Made by a program: the position numbers and the translations under genes. From the NCBI GenBank assembly GCA_029213195.1, contig JARGNI010000004.1, positions 1 to 64,000 on the forward strand: a stretch of DNA of 64,000 nucleotides, given 5' to 3'. Numbering within the stretch: position 1 is the stretch's first letter; each line of letters begins with the position of its first letter. Below the pieces are notes generated by a model that was not told the DNA's origin, ran no database searches, and was given only the letters and a program-made list of their open reading frames with translations. This stretch comes from Verrucomicrobiales bacterium (GTDB lineage Bacteria; Verrucomicrobiota; Verrucomicrobiia; Verrucomicrobiales; DEV007). Positions 41,287-49,603 of this stretch are shown here, in pieces.

Positions 41287-43470
41287 TTAACGGACGAAAA
41301 GAAATTCCTCGGTATTGAGGAGAGCAAAGGTGAGGTCCTGGACCAGTTTGTCACCGCGGAGTTCGGCATCGGACAGGATGAGGTTCATCTCCTCGGGGCG
41401 AGGGGCCCGTGAGAGAATGCTTTCGAAAACGCGGACAATCTTCTCCTCGTTGGTTTCGACCTGGCTCAGGTCTCGAGAAAGCACCGACTGCGGATTGGTC
41501 ACCATCCGGAAGACGGGACCATTCAGCAAGGTGAGCGCCTGGGTCACGGAAGCGGCATCTTCAGCATTCTCGATCGTCTCGCGATCGCTTTGACCAAACT
41601 GTCGAAGGAAATGCCCATTCGGAGCCGGGGAACTCAGGTGCGCGGCACGGGTATAGGTATTGGCCACATTCTTGCGAAATCCGAGATAGTTCTTCCGTTC
41701 GCGCTCATCGGTGACCCCCATCCGATCCATCTCGTTACGAATGATCTCGTCCTCTTTCTTCGCGAGCTCGCGAATCACATCCTGTTTGACCCGACCACTC
41801 TGATCGATCTTGGCACTGTCGATTTTCATCTCGACGGCAGCCATTCCATCGGGCATCACGAGGGAGACTTTCTCGACCATGCCTTTCTTCAGGACAGGTG
41901 CGTAGACGCGGTCGAAGATCATTCCGGAGAGCTTCCGTCGGATTCCGTTGGCTTCCTGGGCCAGCTTGCGAGCTTTCGCCTGGTCCTTGTTCTGGCGGGC
42001 CTCCGTCTGCTGCTTCTGCAGTGCGATCAATTTCTCCTGCATTCCCTTCTGAGCTGCCGCCACCGCTTTTACGTCTTTCAACAGTTGTTCCTGGGATTTC
42101 TTTTCCAGGGCGGCAGTCATCATCTCGGTTCCAGCTCCCCGAAGGAGCGCCTCCTGCTCACGTCTCCAATTCCCCATCTCGGGATTCGGATTGATCAGGG
42201 CCACATAGGAGTCCCAGATCTGCTCGGCCGTCATGCGGCGAAGAAGCGGACCGGTGAAAGCAAAGTCGGCGGGCAGTTGAACGTCATTGGCCACCGCTTC
42301 GCGTTGGTAAACCTCCGTCTTGTAGAGCATCCGGAGAAAGCTCTTCAGGTCGTAGTCCTGTCGCTTCATCTCCTCTTCGAGAAAGGCAAACAACTCGGGA
42401 TTGGCTGCCATCGTCACATCGGTGAACTCATCGACCGGTTCGATCAGCCCGATTCCCATGACTCGCTTCCACATCCGGTTGGCGATCACCTTGGTGAATC
42501 GAGGATTCTCAGGTGAGGTCATCCAGTCCGCGTAACTCTCAAGCTTTTCCTCGGGCTTTGCGATCTCCGGGTCGGCCCCGAAGATGACGCGCTCAGCGAT
42601 CTTCTCCTTGGGTTTCGCATCGTCGTACTGATAGTCGTGAGGAAGCTGCGGCATCTTGCTTCCATCGTAGTTCACGACAGGGATGTTCCGGATCGGTCGG
42701 CGAATCTCCTGGAGAGCTCGTTGGTAGCTGCGTTTCTTCTTCTGGTCGATCGACTTGTCCGAGTTCATCATGCGCTGAAGATCCCGAAGCTGATCGCCCC
42801 CCTGGTTGTTCTGCACATTCATTCCATAGCTGAAGGCAGCCATGTGATAGAAATCCATCTGCGTCCACTTGTCGAACGGGTGGTTGTGACACTGAGCGCA
42901 CTCGAGCCGAGTGCCCAGAAAGATGCGGACCGTATTGGCCATGTTGTCGAGAATCATCCCCCGATCCCGATAATAGTAGCCGATGGCGCCATTCTCGTAG
43001 GTATCTCCCTGTGCGGTCACGAGCTCGCGGACGAAATCGTCATACGGCTTGTTGTCACGCAGTGAATCTTTCACGTACTGCACATACGCCGGGACGATAT
43101 TCTGTCCCCCACCCTGCTGGCTGTGGATGCGCAGGATGTCCGCCCAGTAGTTGAACATGTGGTTGGTGAAGGACTCCGAGTCGATCAGCTCGTCGATCAG
43201 CTGATGCCGCTTCCCCGAAGAATCGTTGGAGAGAAACTCCCGCGTCTCGTCAGCGGTCGGAATCCGACCGGCGATATCGAGATACACTCGACGAACAAAG
43301 GTTTCGTCATCGACTCGCGCACCTGGCTGAACGTTTTTCTCCTTCCAGGACTCTGCGAGAATCGCATCGATTTTCTGAGAAGCCTTCGATTGAGTGGGCT
43401 GTTTCGCTGCCGGTGCCAATACCGGAAGAAGAGCGAGTGCCAGGAGACTGGCAAAAAGCGGTCGCTTCAT
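41287..43470 (-). CDS. DUF1549-DUF1553 (PSCyt2-PSD1) secreted protein
   Basis: 727 residues with a signal peptide (FASLLALALLPVLAPA). DUF1549 part: VDDETFVRRVYLDIAGRIPT, IDELIDSESFTNHMFNYWAD and a haem-binding-like CAQCHNHPFDKWTQMD (Cys191, Cys194, His195). DUF1553 follows from about 310 to the end with NPRFTKVIANRMWKRVMGIG, RRMTAEQIWDSYVAL and a long coiled-coil insert near 460-520 (LEKKSQEQLLKDVKAVAAAQ). Expected: periplasmic multidomain protein with one c-type haem, paired with DUF1501 downstream; the pair is common in Planctomycetes and Verrucomicrobia, function unknown. Confidence 0.94.
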   Translation of the reverse strand: MKRPLFASLLALALLPVLAPAAKQPTQSKASQKIDAILAESWKEKNVQPGARVDDETFVRRVYLDIAGRIPTADETREFLSNDSSGKRHQLIDELIDSESFTNHMFNYWADILRIHSQQGGGQNIVPAYVQYVKDSLRDNKPYDDFVRELVTAQGDTYENGAIGYYYRDRGMILDNMANTVRIFLGTRLECAQCHNHPFDKWTQMDFYHMAAFSYGMNVQNNQGGDQLRDLQRMMNSDKSIDQKKKRSYQRALQEIRRPIRNIPVVNYDGSKMPQLPHDYQYDDAKPKEKIAERVIFGADPEIAKPEEKLESYADWMTSPENPRFTKVIANRMWKRVMGIGLIEPVDEFTDVTMAANPELFAFLEEEMKRQDYDLKSFLRMLYKTEVYQREAVANDVQLPADFAFTGPLLRRMTAEQIWDSYVALINPNPEMGNWRREQEALLRGAGTEMMTAALEKKSQEQLLKDVKAVAAAQKGMQEKLIALQKQQTEARQNKDQAKARKLAQEANGIRRKLSGMIFDRVYAPVLKKGMVEKVSLVMPDGMAAVEMKIDSAKIDQSGRVKQDVIRELAKKEDEIIRNEMDRMGVTDERERKNYLGFRKNVANTYTRAAHLSSPAPNGHFLRQFGQSDRETIENAEDAASVTQALTLLNGPVFRMVTNPQSVLSRDLSQVETNEEKIVRVFESILSRAPRPEEMNLILSDAELRGDKLVQDLTFALLNTEEFLFVR

Positions 43471-43596
43471 GATGGAGATGTGGTGGGGTGATCCGTCCGG
43501 GAGAGAGCCGCTCTAGTGAGCTTCTTCTCGAAAAGGAGAGCCTCTTCTTTCCGAACGATTTCGACTATGCGGATTTTGCGAAATTTCGACAAGTCA

Positions 43597-43614
43597 TTGA
43601 TCATGCGTGATCAA
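43597..43614. promoter_or_regulatory. 18-bp palindrome TTGATCA-TGCG-TGATCAA
   Basis: Perfect 7-base arms with a 4-base centre, 127 bp upstream of the DUF1549 start. Size suits a dimeric DNA-binding protein (operator), but it may be part of the repeat cluster. Confidence 0.35.
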
Positions 43615-43683
43615 GGAGGCCCGAAAGGGCCTTCGTTGTCATCCGCATTCGCTAGCGATGCGTTCCCAGGTCATCGCTTCACA

Positions 43684-43766
43684 GGAGGGATGGCGTCCTC
43701 GCGGTCCGTTCGCCTTTCACCGTCCGAAATCCCCGCCTCTGCGGACATCGGGGACGATGTCCCTCC
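43684..43766. repeat. REP-like inverted repeat pair
   Basis: 43684-43708 (starting GGAGGGATGG) and 43742-43766 (ending GATGTCCCTCC) are 25-base units in opposite orientation; one is the reverse complement of the other except for about six positions, in two clustered triplets plus one. The right unit itself contains the perfect palindrome GGACATCG-ggga-CGATGTCC (43743-43762), which recurs at 32147. The layout is like bacterial interspersed mosaic elements. No transposase (such as RAYT) is in the window. Confidence 0.7.
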
Positions 43767-43872
43767 TTTCCATAGCTGTGAAATCGAAAGACGGTCTGTC
43801 ATCCATACCCTCCAGATCAGGACTGTCAAAAAAGAGAAAATCGGAAGTGCTTTCCGTATTTGATCGGATCGA

Positions 43873-45366
43873 TCACTTCTTCTTTTTCTTCTTCGGCTTT
43901 CGGGGAGCCTGGGAATCGGGCGCAAACTTGACCTCCGCGCCGGGTTGTCCTGATTTCCACTCCTGGCTTACGGCATTCGTCTTCACGTCCCAAGGTTGCT
44001 TGGCGAGCGGTTGGTAGATGGGATCGCTGTCCATCTCCGGCTGGCCAAGGATGACCGTGAAGAGGGTGTCGATCGTCCCCTGCAACTCCTCGCTTTCGAT
44101 GAGGTTCTCGGACTCGGTCAGATCCTTGGTCAGATCGATCAGCTTGACCGGTTGACGAGTTGGGGAAACCCAGAGCTTGTACCGCTCGTTGCGGATTACC
44201 CGATCCCGGAAATACCATTTGTTTTCCACCCCTTGGTCCGACAGTTTCGCTTCGTTCTTTCCTCCCATCGCCATCGACCATTTTCTGGGTCCCTGCTCGG
44301 TCCTGCCGAGAATGACATCGGCGAAAGAGATCCCGTCAAAGATGTGGTCGTCCGGCAGACTCGCTCCTCCGAGCTCGGCGAAAGTAGGGAGGAGATCCGT
44401 GACATCGCAAAGGGTCTCGTTCACCTGGCCTTCCGGCACCAGCCCGGGACCATTGACGATGAAGGGGCCGTTGATCCCGTTTTCCGTCGTCTTCTGTTTG
44501 CCCCCATTGACCTTGCGGTTCGCCAGGGTTCCCACGATACCGCCCGAGGTCCCATTGTCCGTCGTCACGATGAGGATGGTGTTGGCTCGAATCTCGAGTT
44601 TCTCCAACGCCTCGACCAGCTTGCCCACCATATGATCGGCGTAGCGCACCATCGCCTTATGCTTGCCCATCTTGTCCTGCACCTCCGGCTCCAGCGGGGT
44701 GGTCACGAGGGGGCCATGGGGCAGGCACATCGGGTAGTAGAGAAACATGGGCTCCTCCCGATTCTCAGTCATGAAATCGATGAGAAAGTCCACGAAGACA
44801 TCTTCGCCGAATTTCCCTTCGTAGGTACGGCTGCCCTCTTTGGTGTGAATGTAAGGATCCCAATAGCGTTTTCCGCTGGGAGGATTTCCCGCTTCGTATC
44901 CGGTCCACATGCAGTAGTCGTCGAACCCGTGTTCAACCATGATCTCCGGCTGCACACGAAAATCGTTGATCTGCCATTTGCCAGCGACGGCGGTCTTGTA
45001 TCCTGCGGACTGCATGACCCGAGCAATGCTGGGATTGGTCTCGGGATCGAAATGGCACCCTCCGCCCCAGCGAGGCACGTCCCAGTGATTGACCCAACCA
45101 TTGCGAAACGGATACTGCCCTGTCATGAAGGCCACCCGTGTCGGGGTGCACTGGGGCATGGAATAAAAGTTCTCAAAGCGAATGCCCTCAGCGGCGAGCT
45201 TGTCGAACACCGGTGTCTCCATATCGGTCGCCCCATAGCAACTCACCCATTCTTTCCCGAGATCATCGAGAAGGACGAATATGATATTCGGTTTCTCACT
45301 CGCGCCGAGGGAGCCGGCGAGAGAAACTCCAAGGAAGACAATGAAAAGAGAAATCCACTTCGACAT
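43873..45366 (-). CDS. Secreted arylsulfatase-like sulfatase with poly-Lys tail
   Basis: 497 residues from the ATG at 45366, starting a signal peptide (WISLFIVFLGVSLAGSLGAS). IFVLLDDLGKEW holds the metal Asp pair (34, 35); the formylglycine motif CTPTR is at 73-77 in MPQCTPTRVAFMTGQYPFRN; GKWQINDF and VTTDNGTSGGIVG complete the set. The chain ends PRKPKKKKKK, a lysine tail that may anchor it to a polyanion such as a sulfated polysaccharide or the cell surface (inference). It lies 87 bp downstream of the serine hydrolase gene on the same strand. Confidence 0.93.
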   Translation of the reverse strand: MSKWISLFIVFLGVSLAGSLGASEKPNIIFVLLDDLGKEWVSCYGATDMETPVFDKLAAEGIRFENFYSMPQCTPTRVAFMTGQYPFRNGWVNHWDVPRWGGGCHFDPETNPSIARVMQSAGYKTAVAGKWQINDFRVQPEIMVEHGFDDYCMWTGYEAGNPPSGKRYWDPYIHTKEGSRTYEGKFGEDVFVDFLIDFMTENREEPMFLYYPMCLPHGPLVTTPLEPEVQDKMGKHKAMVRYADHMVGKLVEALEKLEIRANTILIVTTDNGTSGGIVGTLANRKVNGGKQKTTENGINGPFIVNGPGLVPEGQVNETLCDVTDLLPTFAELGGASLPDDHIFDGISFADVILGRTEQGPRKWSMAMGGKNEAKLSDQGVENKWYFRDRVIRNERYKLWVSPTRQPVKLIDLTKDLTESENLIESEELQGTIDTLFTVILGQPEMDSDPIYQPLAKQPWDVKTNAVSQEWKSGQPGAEVKFAPDSQAPRKPKKKKKK

Positions 45367-45453
45367 GATCCTTCTTGTAATCGAGCGAGCCTTTCTCGAC
45401 AAGTCCAACAAGGCCGCTCCCGAGGAATGATCCCGCTTGCCGTTTCTCCGGAG

Positions 45454-46596
45454 CTACTCCTTGGCTTTCTTCTTTCGGAACAGATTGGGAAAGATCGGTC
45501 GAGTCTGTCGAGGACCCGCTGCTTCGGGCCCGGGGGTCGGGGCGTCGGCAAAGAGAATGCGCAAAAATTCGGCGTCTCGAAACTCGTGCCCGGGTTTACC
45601 ATGGTGAATCACGATCAGGTTTCGCGAAGGCAGAAGATAGAGACGTTGAAAGGTCGAACCGAGAGAAACGATCAGATCGCGGGGTGCCCCCTCACTGAGA
45701 CAGGCTCCTCTCCAGTCTTCCGGGAGAGGTTCGATCTCGAGGGTTTCCTCCACATCGATTTCCCGTGCACCTGGCTGACCGGTATAGGCATTGAGCCAAA
45801 AACAGAGACCGAACGCCGGATTGATCTCGGTCCCCCGGAAGCATTCCTGGAGGCTTTCCGACTTCACGAGCCGCCGACCTTTCCAGACTCCGCCCTGGTT
45901 GATCATTTCTCCGAACTTGACCCAGTCCTGCGCGGTCAGATACATCCCCGCAGAAGGAACGACATTCCCATGGGCATCCTCCCGCCATCGATGCACTTCG
46001 ATGCCGAGCGGACGTAGCAGTTTCTTCTCGAGATATTCTTCGTAGTTCATCCGCTTGCGCTCCAGCTTCCGATCGAGCACTTCGCAAAAGACATTGAGAT
46101 GGCTGGGGCCATAGACAAAGCTCTGCCCCCGATCCCGAGTCGCCTTCAATCCCACGGCGAGCTTGATCTTATCGGCAGAAGATCTCCCGTAGATTTCCTC
46201 GAAACCCGTCTCCAATCCGGAGGTAAAGTTGAGCAGGTCGCGAATCCGAACCTGGGCTTTGCGGGGATCATCCCGCCACTCGGGAAGCGTCTCGGCAACT
46301 CGCTCGTCGAGGGAAAGCAACCGTTCTTCCGCAGCAATGACCGCGAGAACACCGAAGAATGACTTCGTCCCCGAGTAGATGTGGAGCGGTTCTCCTTTCC
46401 GGTAGCCGCTGTAGTAATCCTCGAAACGCAGGTTTCCGTTTTCGTAGACGAGGAGCGCCCGTCCATTGTTCGCTGCCGAATACTGGTGGGCTCGCTTGAT
46501 CGAGTCCGAGGAAAGTTGCGCGGAAATGGAAGAACCCATCATCAACAGCCCGAGAGAGAGCGAAAGAACGGGAGCGCGAGATTCTCGACGAGGCAT
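45454..46596 (-). CDS. Secreted serine hydrolase, class C beta-lactamase fold
   Basis: 380 residues from the ATG at 46596, starting a signal region (VLSLSLGLLMMGSSISA). Nucleophile motif SGTK (Ser75-Lys78) in HIYSGTKSFFGVLAV; second motif Tyr162 in FVYGPSHLNVF; third motif HHGKPGHE near the end. LLNFTSGLE is a family hallmark. The Asn usually two after the Tyr is not there; YGP replaces it. Such proteins are esterases, transesterases or DD-peptidases rather than true beta-lactamases. Gene pairs with sulfatases are common in this phylum; a role in deacylating polysaccharide is possible. DUF1853 is 42 bp upstream. Confidence 0.87.
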   Translation of the reverse strand: MPRRESRAPVLSLSLGLLMMGSSISAQLSSDSIKRAHQYSAANNGRALLVYENGNLRFEDYYSGYRKGEPLHIYSGTKSFFGVLAVIAAEERLLSLDERVAETLPEWRDDPRKAQVRIRDLLNFTSGLETGFEEIYGRSSADKIKLAVGLKATRDRGQSFVYGPSHLNVFCEVLDRKLERKRMNYEEYLEKKLLRPLGIEVHRWREDAHGNVVPSAGMYLTAQDWVKFGEMINQGGVWKGRRLVKSESLQECFRGTEINPAFGLCFWLNAYTGQPGAREIDVEETLEIEPLPEDWRGACLSEGAPRDLIVSLGSTFQRLYLLPSRNLIVIHHGKPGHEFRDAEFLRILFADAPTPGPEAAGPRQTRPIFPNLFRKKKAKE

Positions 46597-46638
46597 GAAG
46601 AAAGATGCCCGATCCAGCGCAACCCGCAATCGCCGAAT

Positions 46639-47514
46639 CTAGTTCGCTGCTCGATGCGGCCACTTTTCATCGACCACGAAAACTCGGATCGGCTCCACTT
46701 CTTCCGCCTCGCCTGCCAGCGCCAGTTGGACCGGCTGATCACTCCCTGAAAAATGATGTTCGACCTCGTCGAGAAGCTCCTCGGACGAGAAGTGAGGCGA
46801 GCTCGCCAACCAGAACGGCTTTCGCAGGATTTCTCCACGAGTGAGCTCCGGCTTCTGTTCCAACCAGGCTCGAAACTCCCCCGCCCGCAACCACCATCCC
46901 CGACGATGAACCGACGAAAGGACTTCGAGAGGGCGCTCCGGCGGCTCCTCGTCCGGATGATAAAAAAGAATTCCGGGACAAAAGAGAAAACTGGACGCGA
47001 TCTCCGGATAAGCCTGCTTCCCGAGAGGCAACTGGTGCCCGAGCAGTTTGCTCGACTTCCTTTCCAGGGTATCTCCGGCGTTGGGACCGATGTAGTGACT
47101 GTCGAATTTCGTTTCCGATGCCGAGTAGAGATAGAACTTCAGGGCGATCTCGAGATGAAACAGCTCGTCCCGATACCGAAACAGGAAATCGAGTTCCCCA
47201 AGGGTCCGATTCCCTTCGCGAATCGGGAGACTGTGCTGGATCTCGCTGATCGCGGGAACAGACGCGAGTGCCGCCTCGACGAGAGTCTCGGTGTAAAACC
47301 CCACCCGGTTTCTGGCACGGGGAGAAGAATCGGGATCGAAGAACTTTTCAAGCACTTCAAGTGATTCGAGGGGACGATTCCACTCCGTGAGAATTTCTTT
47401 CGGGAGGCATGGCCCCAGGACCAAGGGAGGACAGTTCGCCAGCCATTCCCAATCGCGCTGCCAACGTTCGACCGACCCTTCCGGCCATGCAGACGAAACC
47501 ATTCGGCCAAGCAT
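46639..47514 (-). CDS. DUF1853 family protein
   Basis: 291 residues from the ATG at 47514 (a second ATG at 47502 is also possible; an ATG at 47601 would overlap the TPR gene). Core of the family: RVGFYTETLVEAALASVPAI, SLPIREGNRTLGELDFLFRY, LFHLEIALKFYLYSA, SHYIGPNAGDTLERKSSKLL and HQLPLGKQAY. The GELDFLF and LEIALKFYL strands recall the PD-(D/E)xK nuclease fold, and DUF1853 has been suggested to belong to it; that is family knowledge. Cytoplasmic. It starts 10 bp after the TPR stop, so it is in the same operon. Confidence 0.85.
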   Translation of the reverse strand: MLGRMVSSAWPEGSVERWQRDWEWLANCPPLVLGPCLPKEILTEWNRPLESLEVLEKFFDPDSSPRARNRVGFYTETLVEAALASVPAISEIQHSLPIREGNRTLGELDFLFRYRDELFHLEIALKFYLYSASETKFDSHYIGPNAGDTLERKSSKLLGHQLPLGKQAYPEIASSFLFCPGILFYHPDEEPPERPLEVLSSVHRRGWWLRAGEFRAWLEQKPELTRGEILRKPFWLASSPHFSSEELLDEVEHHFSGSDQPVQLALAGEAEEVEPIRVFVVDEKWPHRAAN

Positions 47515-47524
47515 CCTCGCCGGA

Positions 47525-49414
47525 TCAGGCCGCCTTCTTCTCTTCCGGCTTGGCTTCCGGTTTTTCAGGTGCGCCGGGAGAGGCGTTCTCCGGCTCGGCA
47601 TTCTTCAGATCAGGCGCAGAGGGATCCTTCTCGCCTTTCTCGAAAATCTTGAATCGCTCCTGATACTCCTTGTTCTCCGGCTCGAGTTCGAGGGCTTTCT
47701 TCATATAGTCGAGAGCGGGCTCCTTGTCTCCCAACTCATAGAAGACCCGGGCAATGTGATCGAAAATCACCGCATCCTGCTCCTCGATCAGTTGCTCTGC
47801 CCGAAGCAGTTCCTTCTTGGCTTCCTCGAAACGCCCTTTCTTGAAGTAAAACCACCCGAGACTGTCGGCAATCGCTCCACTCTCGGGAGCCAAATCGGAG
47901 GCGGTCTTGATCAACTCTCCGGCTTCGTCCACATTGAGATCATTCTCCAACCACATGTACCCGAGGTAGTTGTAGACGGTCGCGGTGAATTCATCGTCCT
48001 GCTCCGAGGGATCGCTCTCGGTGATCATCTCGATCGTTTTCTTGAACAGCTTCTCCGCTTTCTCGAGATCGCCGTTTCTCTCCACTGCTGCCGCATAGCG
48101 GAAGTAGAAGGATTCGTCGAGCATCTGGGGATTCTCGTCTCCCGCGACCTGGATCGTGAGCTCGAATCTCTTGATCGACTCCTCCCACCGCTCCATCCGG
48201 CCGAGGGGGAAGGTCGAAAGGAAGGGGAAATCCGGCACCTCGGGAAAAAGCGTGATCGCTTCTTCGAGAAACTCGGCGGCAGCTTCGTCCTGCTCGGCCT
48301 GGATCATGACCCGGGCCAGCGTGCCATACTCCGAAGCGCCCCCCTCCGAGAGCGCAAGCGCACGTCTCAGGTGAGGGATCGCGGAAAGATAGTCATCCTC
48401 TCCGATGTAGATCTGGGCGAGGGTGCGATGACTGGGTTCGTGATCCGGATCGATCTCGAGAATCTCTTTCAAGGTCTGGATCACTTTCTCCAGATCCTCC
48501 TTCGCCGCGTAAACGCTCGCCAGTTTCTGGCGCACTTCGAGCCGATCGGGATGCGCCTGGATCACATCGACGTAGCTGGCGATCGCGCGATCGAGATTGC
48601 CTGTTGCATGAAAGAAATCGGCCACTTCCTCGACCACCTGCTTGTCACTGCCCGCGGTAGAGAGCGCCTTTTCAAACAACTCATTCACCAACCCGTCGGG
48701 AGTGTCTCCCTGCCGCTCGGCCGCCCACACCTGGCCGGCAATCTTGCCCATCCGAAGCCAGAAGCGGGGATCCTTGGAGTCCTGCTGCAGGGAGGACTCC
48801 ATCACCGCATAGGCCTCGTCGCGCTGCTGAGCCGTCATGTAAAGCCGGACGAGATGCTCGTAAACGGCGGGAACCGTGGGGAATTTCTCAACCGCTCCCT
48901 TTGCGATATCGATCGAGCGAGCGCGCCCTGCAGCCTCGTTCCCCTGGTAGGTCGAGAGAAATTCCGAGAGCGCGATATGAGAAAAAGGCTGCTCGGGATT
49001 GTTCTTTAGATTGTCTTCGAGAATCTTCATCGCATCCTCGACACCGCCGTTTCTAGCGAGAAGGTAAGCGGTCTTGCGAGCGAGAAAGTGCTGTCCCGGG
49101 TCGTTCGCGAGGACCTTGCGATAGGCATCGATCGCCTCGAGAACCCGCCCCTTGGCTTCGTAGCTGCGACCCAGGGAGAAATTGGCGAGCGCCTGGCTCT
49201 TTTTCTTTCCCTCAGAGGAAAGCAGCAGGCTTTCCTCTGGCTCAAAGTATTGATTTACAAAGACTTCCGCAAAATCGTGGAGGTCACGCTTTTCTTCCTG
49301 GGCCAAGGAAGAGGTGCCCTTCCCCAGTCCTGCAAAAAGGAGAAACAGCGATGTGTACGCAACAATGCAGCGGTGTGAACATTGTTTCAGGTCACCTCGC
49401 TGCATTGTATTCAT
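47525..49414 (-). CDS. Secreted TPR-repeat protein
   Basis: 629 residues, start ATG at 49414 (or 49405). The N-terminal signal region reads IVAYTSLFLLFAGLGKG. From about residue 70 to 590 it is a run of tetratricopeptide repeats: ANFSLGRSYEAKGRVLEAID, TAYLLARNGGVEDAMKILED, VADFFHATGNLDRAIASYVD, ASVYAAKEDLEKVIQTLKEI, AQIYIGEDDYLSAIPHLRRA, YNYLGYMWLENDLNVDEAGE and several others. The last 40 residues are Glu/Pro/Lys-rich and disordered. Scaffold for protein assembly in the envelope; partner unknown. It is followed by DUF1853 after 10 bp and preceded by the COX24-like gene after 17 bp. Confidence 0.92.
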   Translation of the reverse strand: MNTMQRGDLKQCSHRCIVAYTSLFLLFAGLGKGTSSLAQEEKRDLHDFAEVFVNQYFEPEESLLLSSEGKKKSQALANFSLGRSYEAKGRVLEAIDAYRKVLANDPGQHFLARKTAYLLARNGGVEDAMKILEDNLKNNPEQPFSHIALSEFLSTYQGNEAAGRARSIDIAKGAVEKFPTVPAVYEHLVRLYMTAQQRDEAYAVMESSLQQDSKDPRFWLRMGKIAGQVWAAERQGDTPDGLVNELFEKALSTAGSDKQVVEEVADFFHATGNLDRAIASYVDVIQAHPDRLEVRQKLASVYAAKEDLEKVIQTLKEILEIDPDHEPSHRTLAQIYIGEDDYLSAIPHLRRALALSEGGASEYGTLARVMIQAEQDEAAAEFLEEAITLFPEVPDFPFLSTFPLGRMERWEESIKRFELTIQVAGDENPQMLDESFYFRYAAAVERNGDLEKAEKLFKKTIEMITESDPSEQDDEFTATVYNYLGYMWLENDLNVDEAGELIKTASDLAPESGAIADSLGWFYFKKGRFEEAKKELLRAEQLIEEQDAVIFDHIARVFYELGDKEPALDYMKKALELEPENKEYQERFKIFEKGEKDPSAPDLKNAEPENASPGAPEKPEAKPEEKKAA

Positions 49415-49431
49415 GCGCCAAAGATCAATGA

Positions 49432-49536
49432 TTAGCTCTTGTAACGCAAACGCTTCTTGTGGCGATTTGCCTTCATGCGTTTACGTCGCTTGTGCTTGTT
49501 GATCTTGGTTTTCCGCTTTTTCTTAAGGGATCCCAT
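49432..49536 (-). CDS. 34-aa AURKAIP1/COX24-like basic protein
   Basis: Only 34 residues: starts MGSLKKKRKTKINKHKRR and ends RHKKRLRYKS, start ATG at 49536, stop TAA at 49434. The KRRKRMKANRHKKR segment matches the AURKAIP1/COX24 C-terminal domain found as tiny stand-alone proteins in Bacteroidota and other groups, where they are thought to be ribosome-associated (family knowledge; related to the mitochondrial small-subunit protein mS38). 19 of 34 residues are Lys or Arg. It is too short for the usual gene finders, but codon use and context are normal: hisG lies 67 bp upstream and the TPR gene 17 bp downstream, all on the same strand. Confidence 0.85.
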   Translation of the reverse strand: MGSLKKKRKTKINKHKRRKRMKANRHKKRLRYKS

Positions 49537-49603
49537 AATCAAAATCAGTTTCGTGCCGCCATCTCCAGAATCGCCCGGAGCCCCGGCGGGAGGCGACTAT
49601 CGG

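Larger units (their letters stand above)
43471..43872. other. 402-bp intergenic region with several palindromes, no gene
   Basis: No supported coding sequence between the DUF1549 gene and the fourth sulfatase (both leftward). The region holds, left to right: TTGATCA-TGCG-TGATCAA (43597-43614, perfect 7-base arms), AGGCCC-GAAA-GGGCCT (43617-43632, a GNRA-loop hairpin), an imperfect CGCAT/ATGCG hairpin near 43645, and a REP-like pair (43684-43766). It is the most structure-rich spacer in the window. Promoters for the leftward DUF1549 operon must lie in its left part. Confidence 0.7.

Noticed and set aside
43471-43872. CRISPR array or attachment site in the palindrome-rich spacer
   Set aside because: No regularly spaced direct repeats, no cas genes, no integrase or tRNA nearby; the palindromes differ from one another.
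43996-46017. 673-codon open frame opposite a sulfatase and the serine hydrolase
   Set aside because: Shadow of conserved genes; spans the gap between them and has no domain.
45454-46596. True beta-lactamase resistance gene
   Set aside because: The second motif lacks the usual Asn (YGP), and context is polysaccharide genes; serine-hydrolase fold only.
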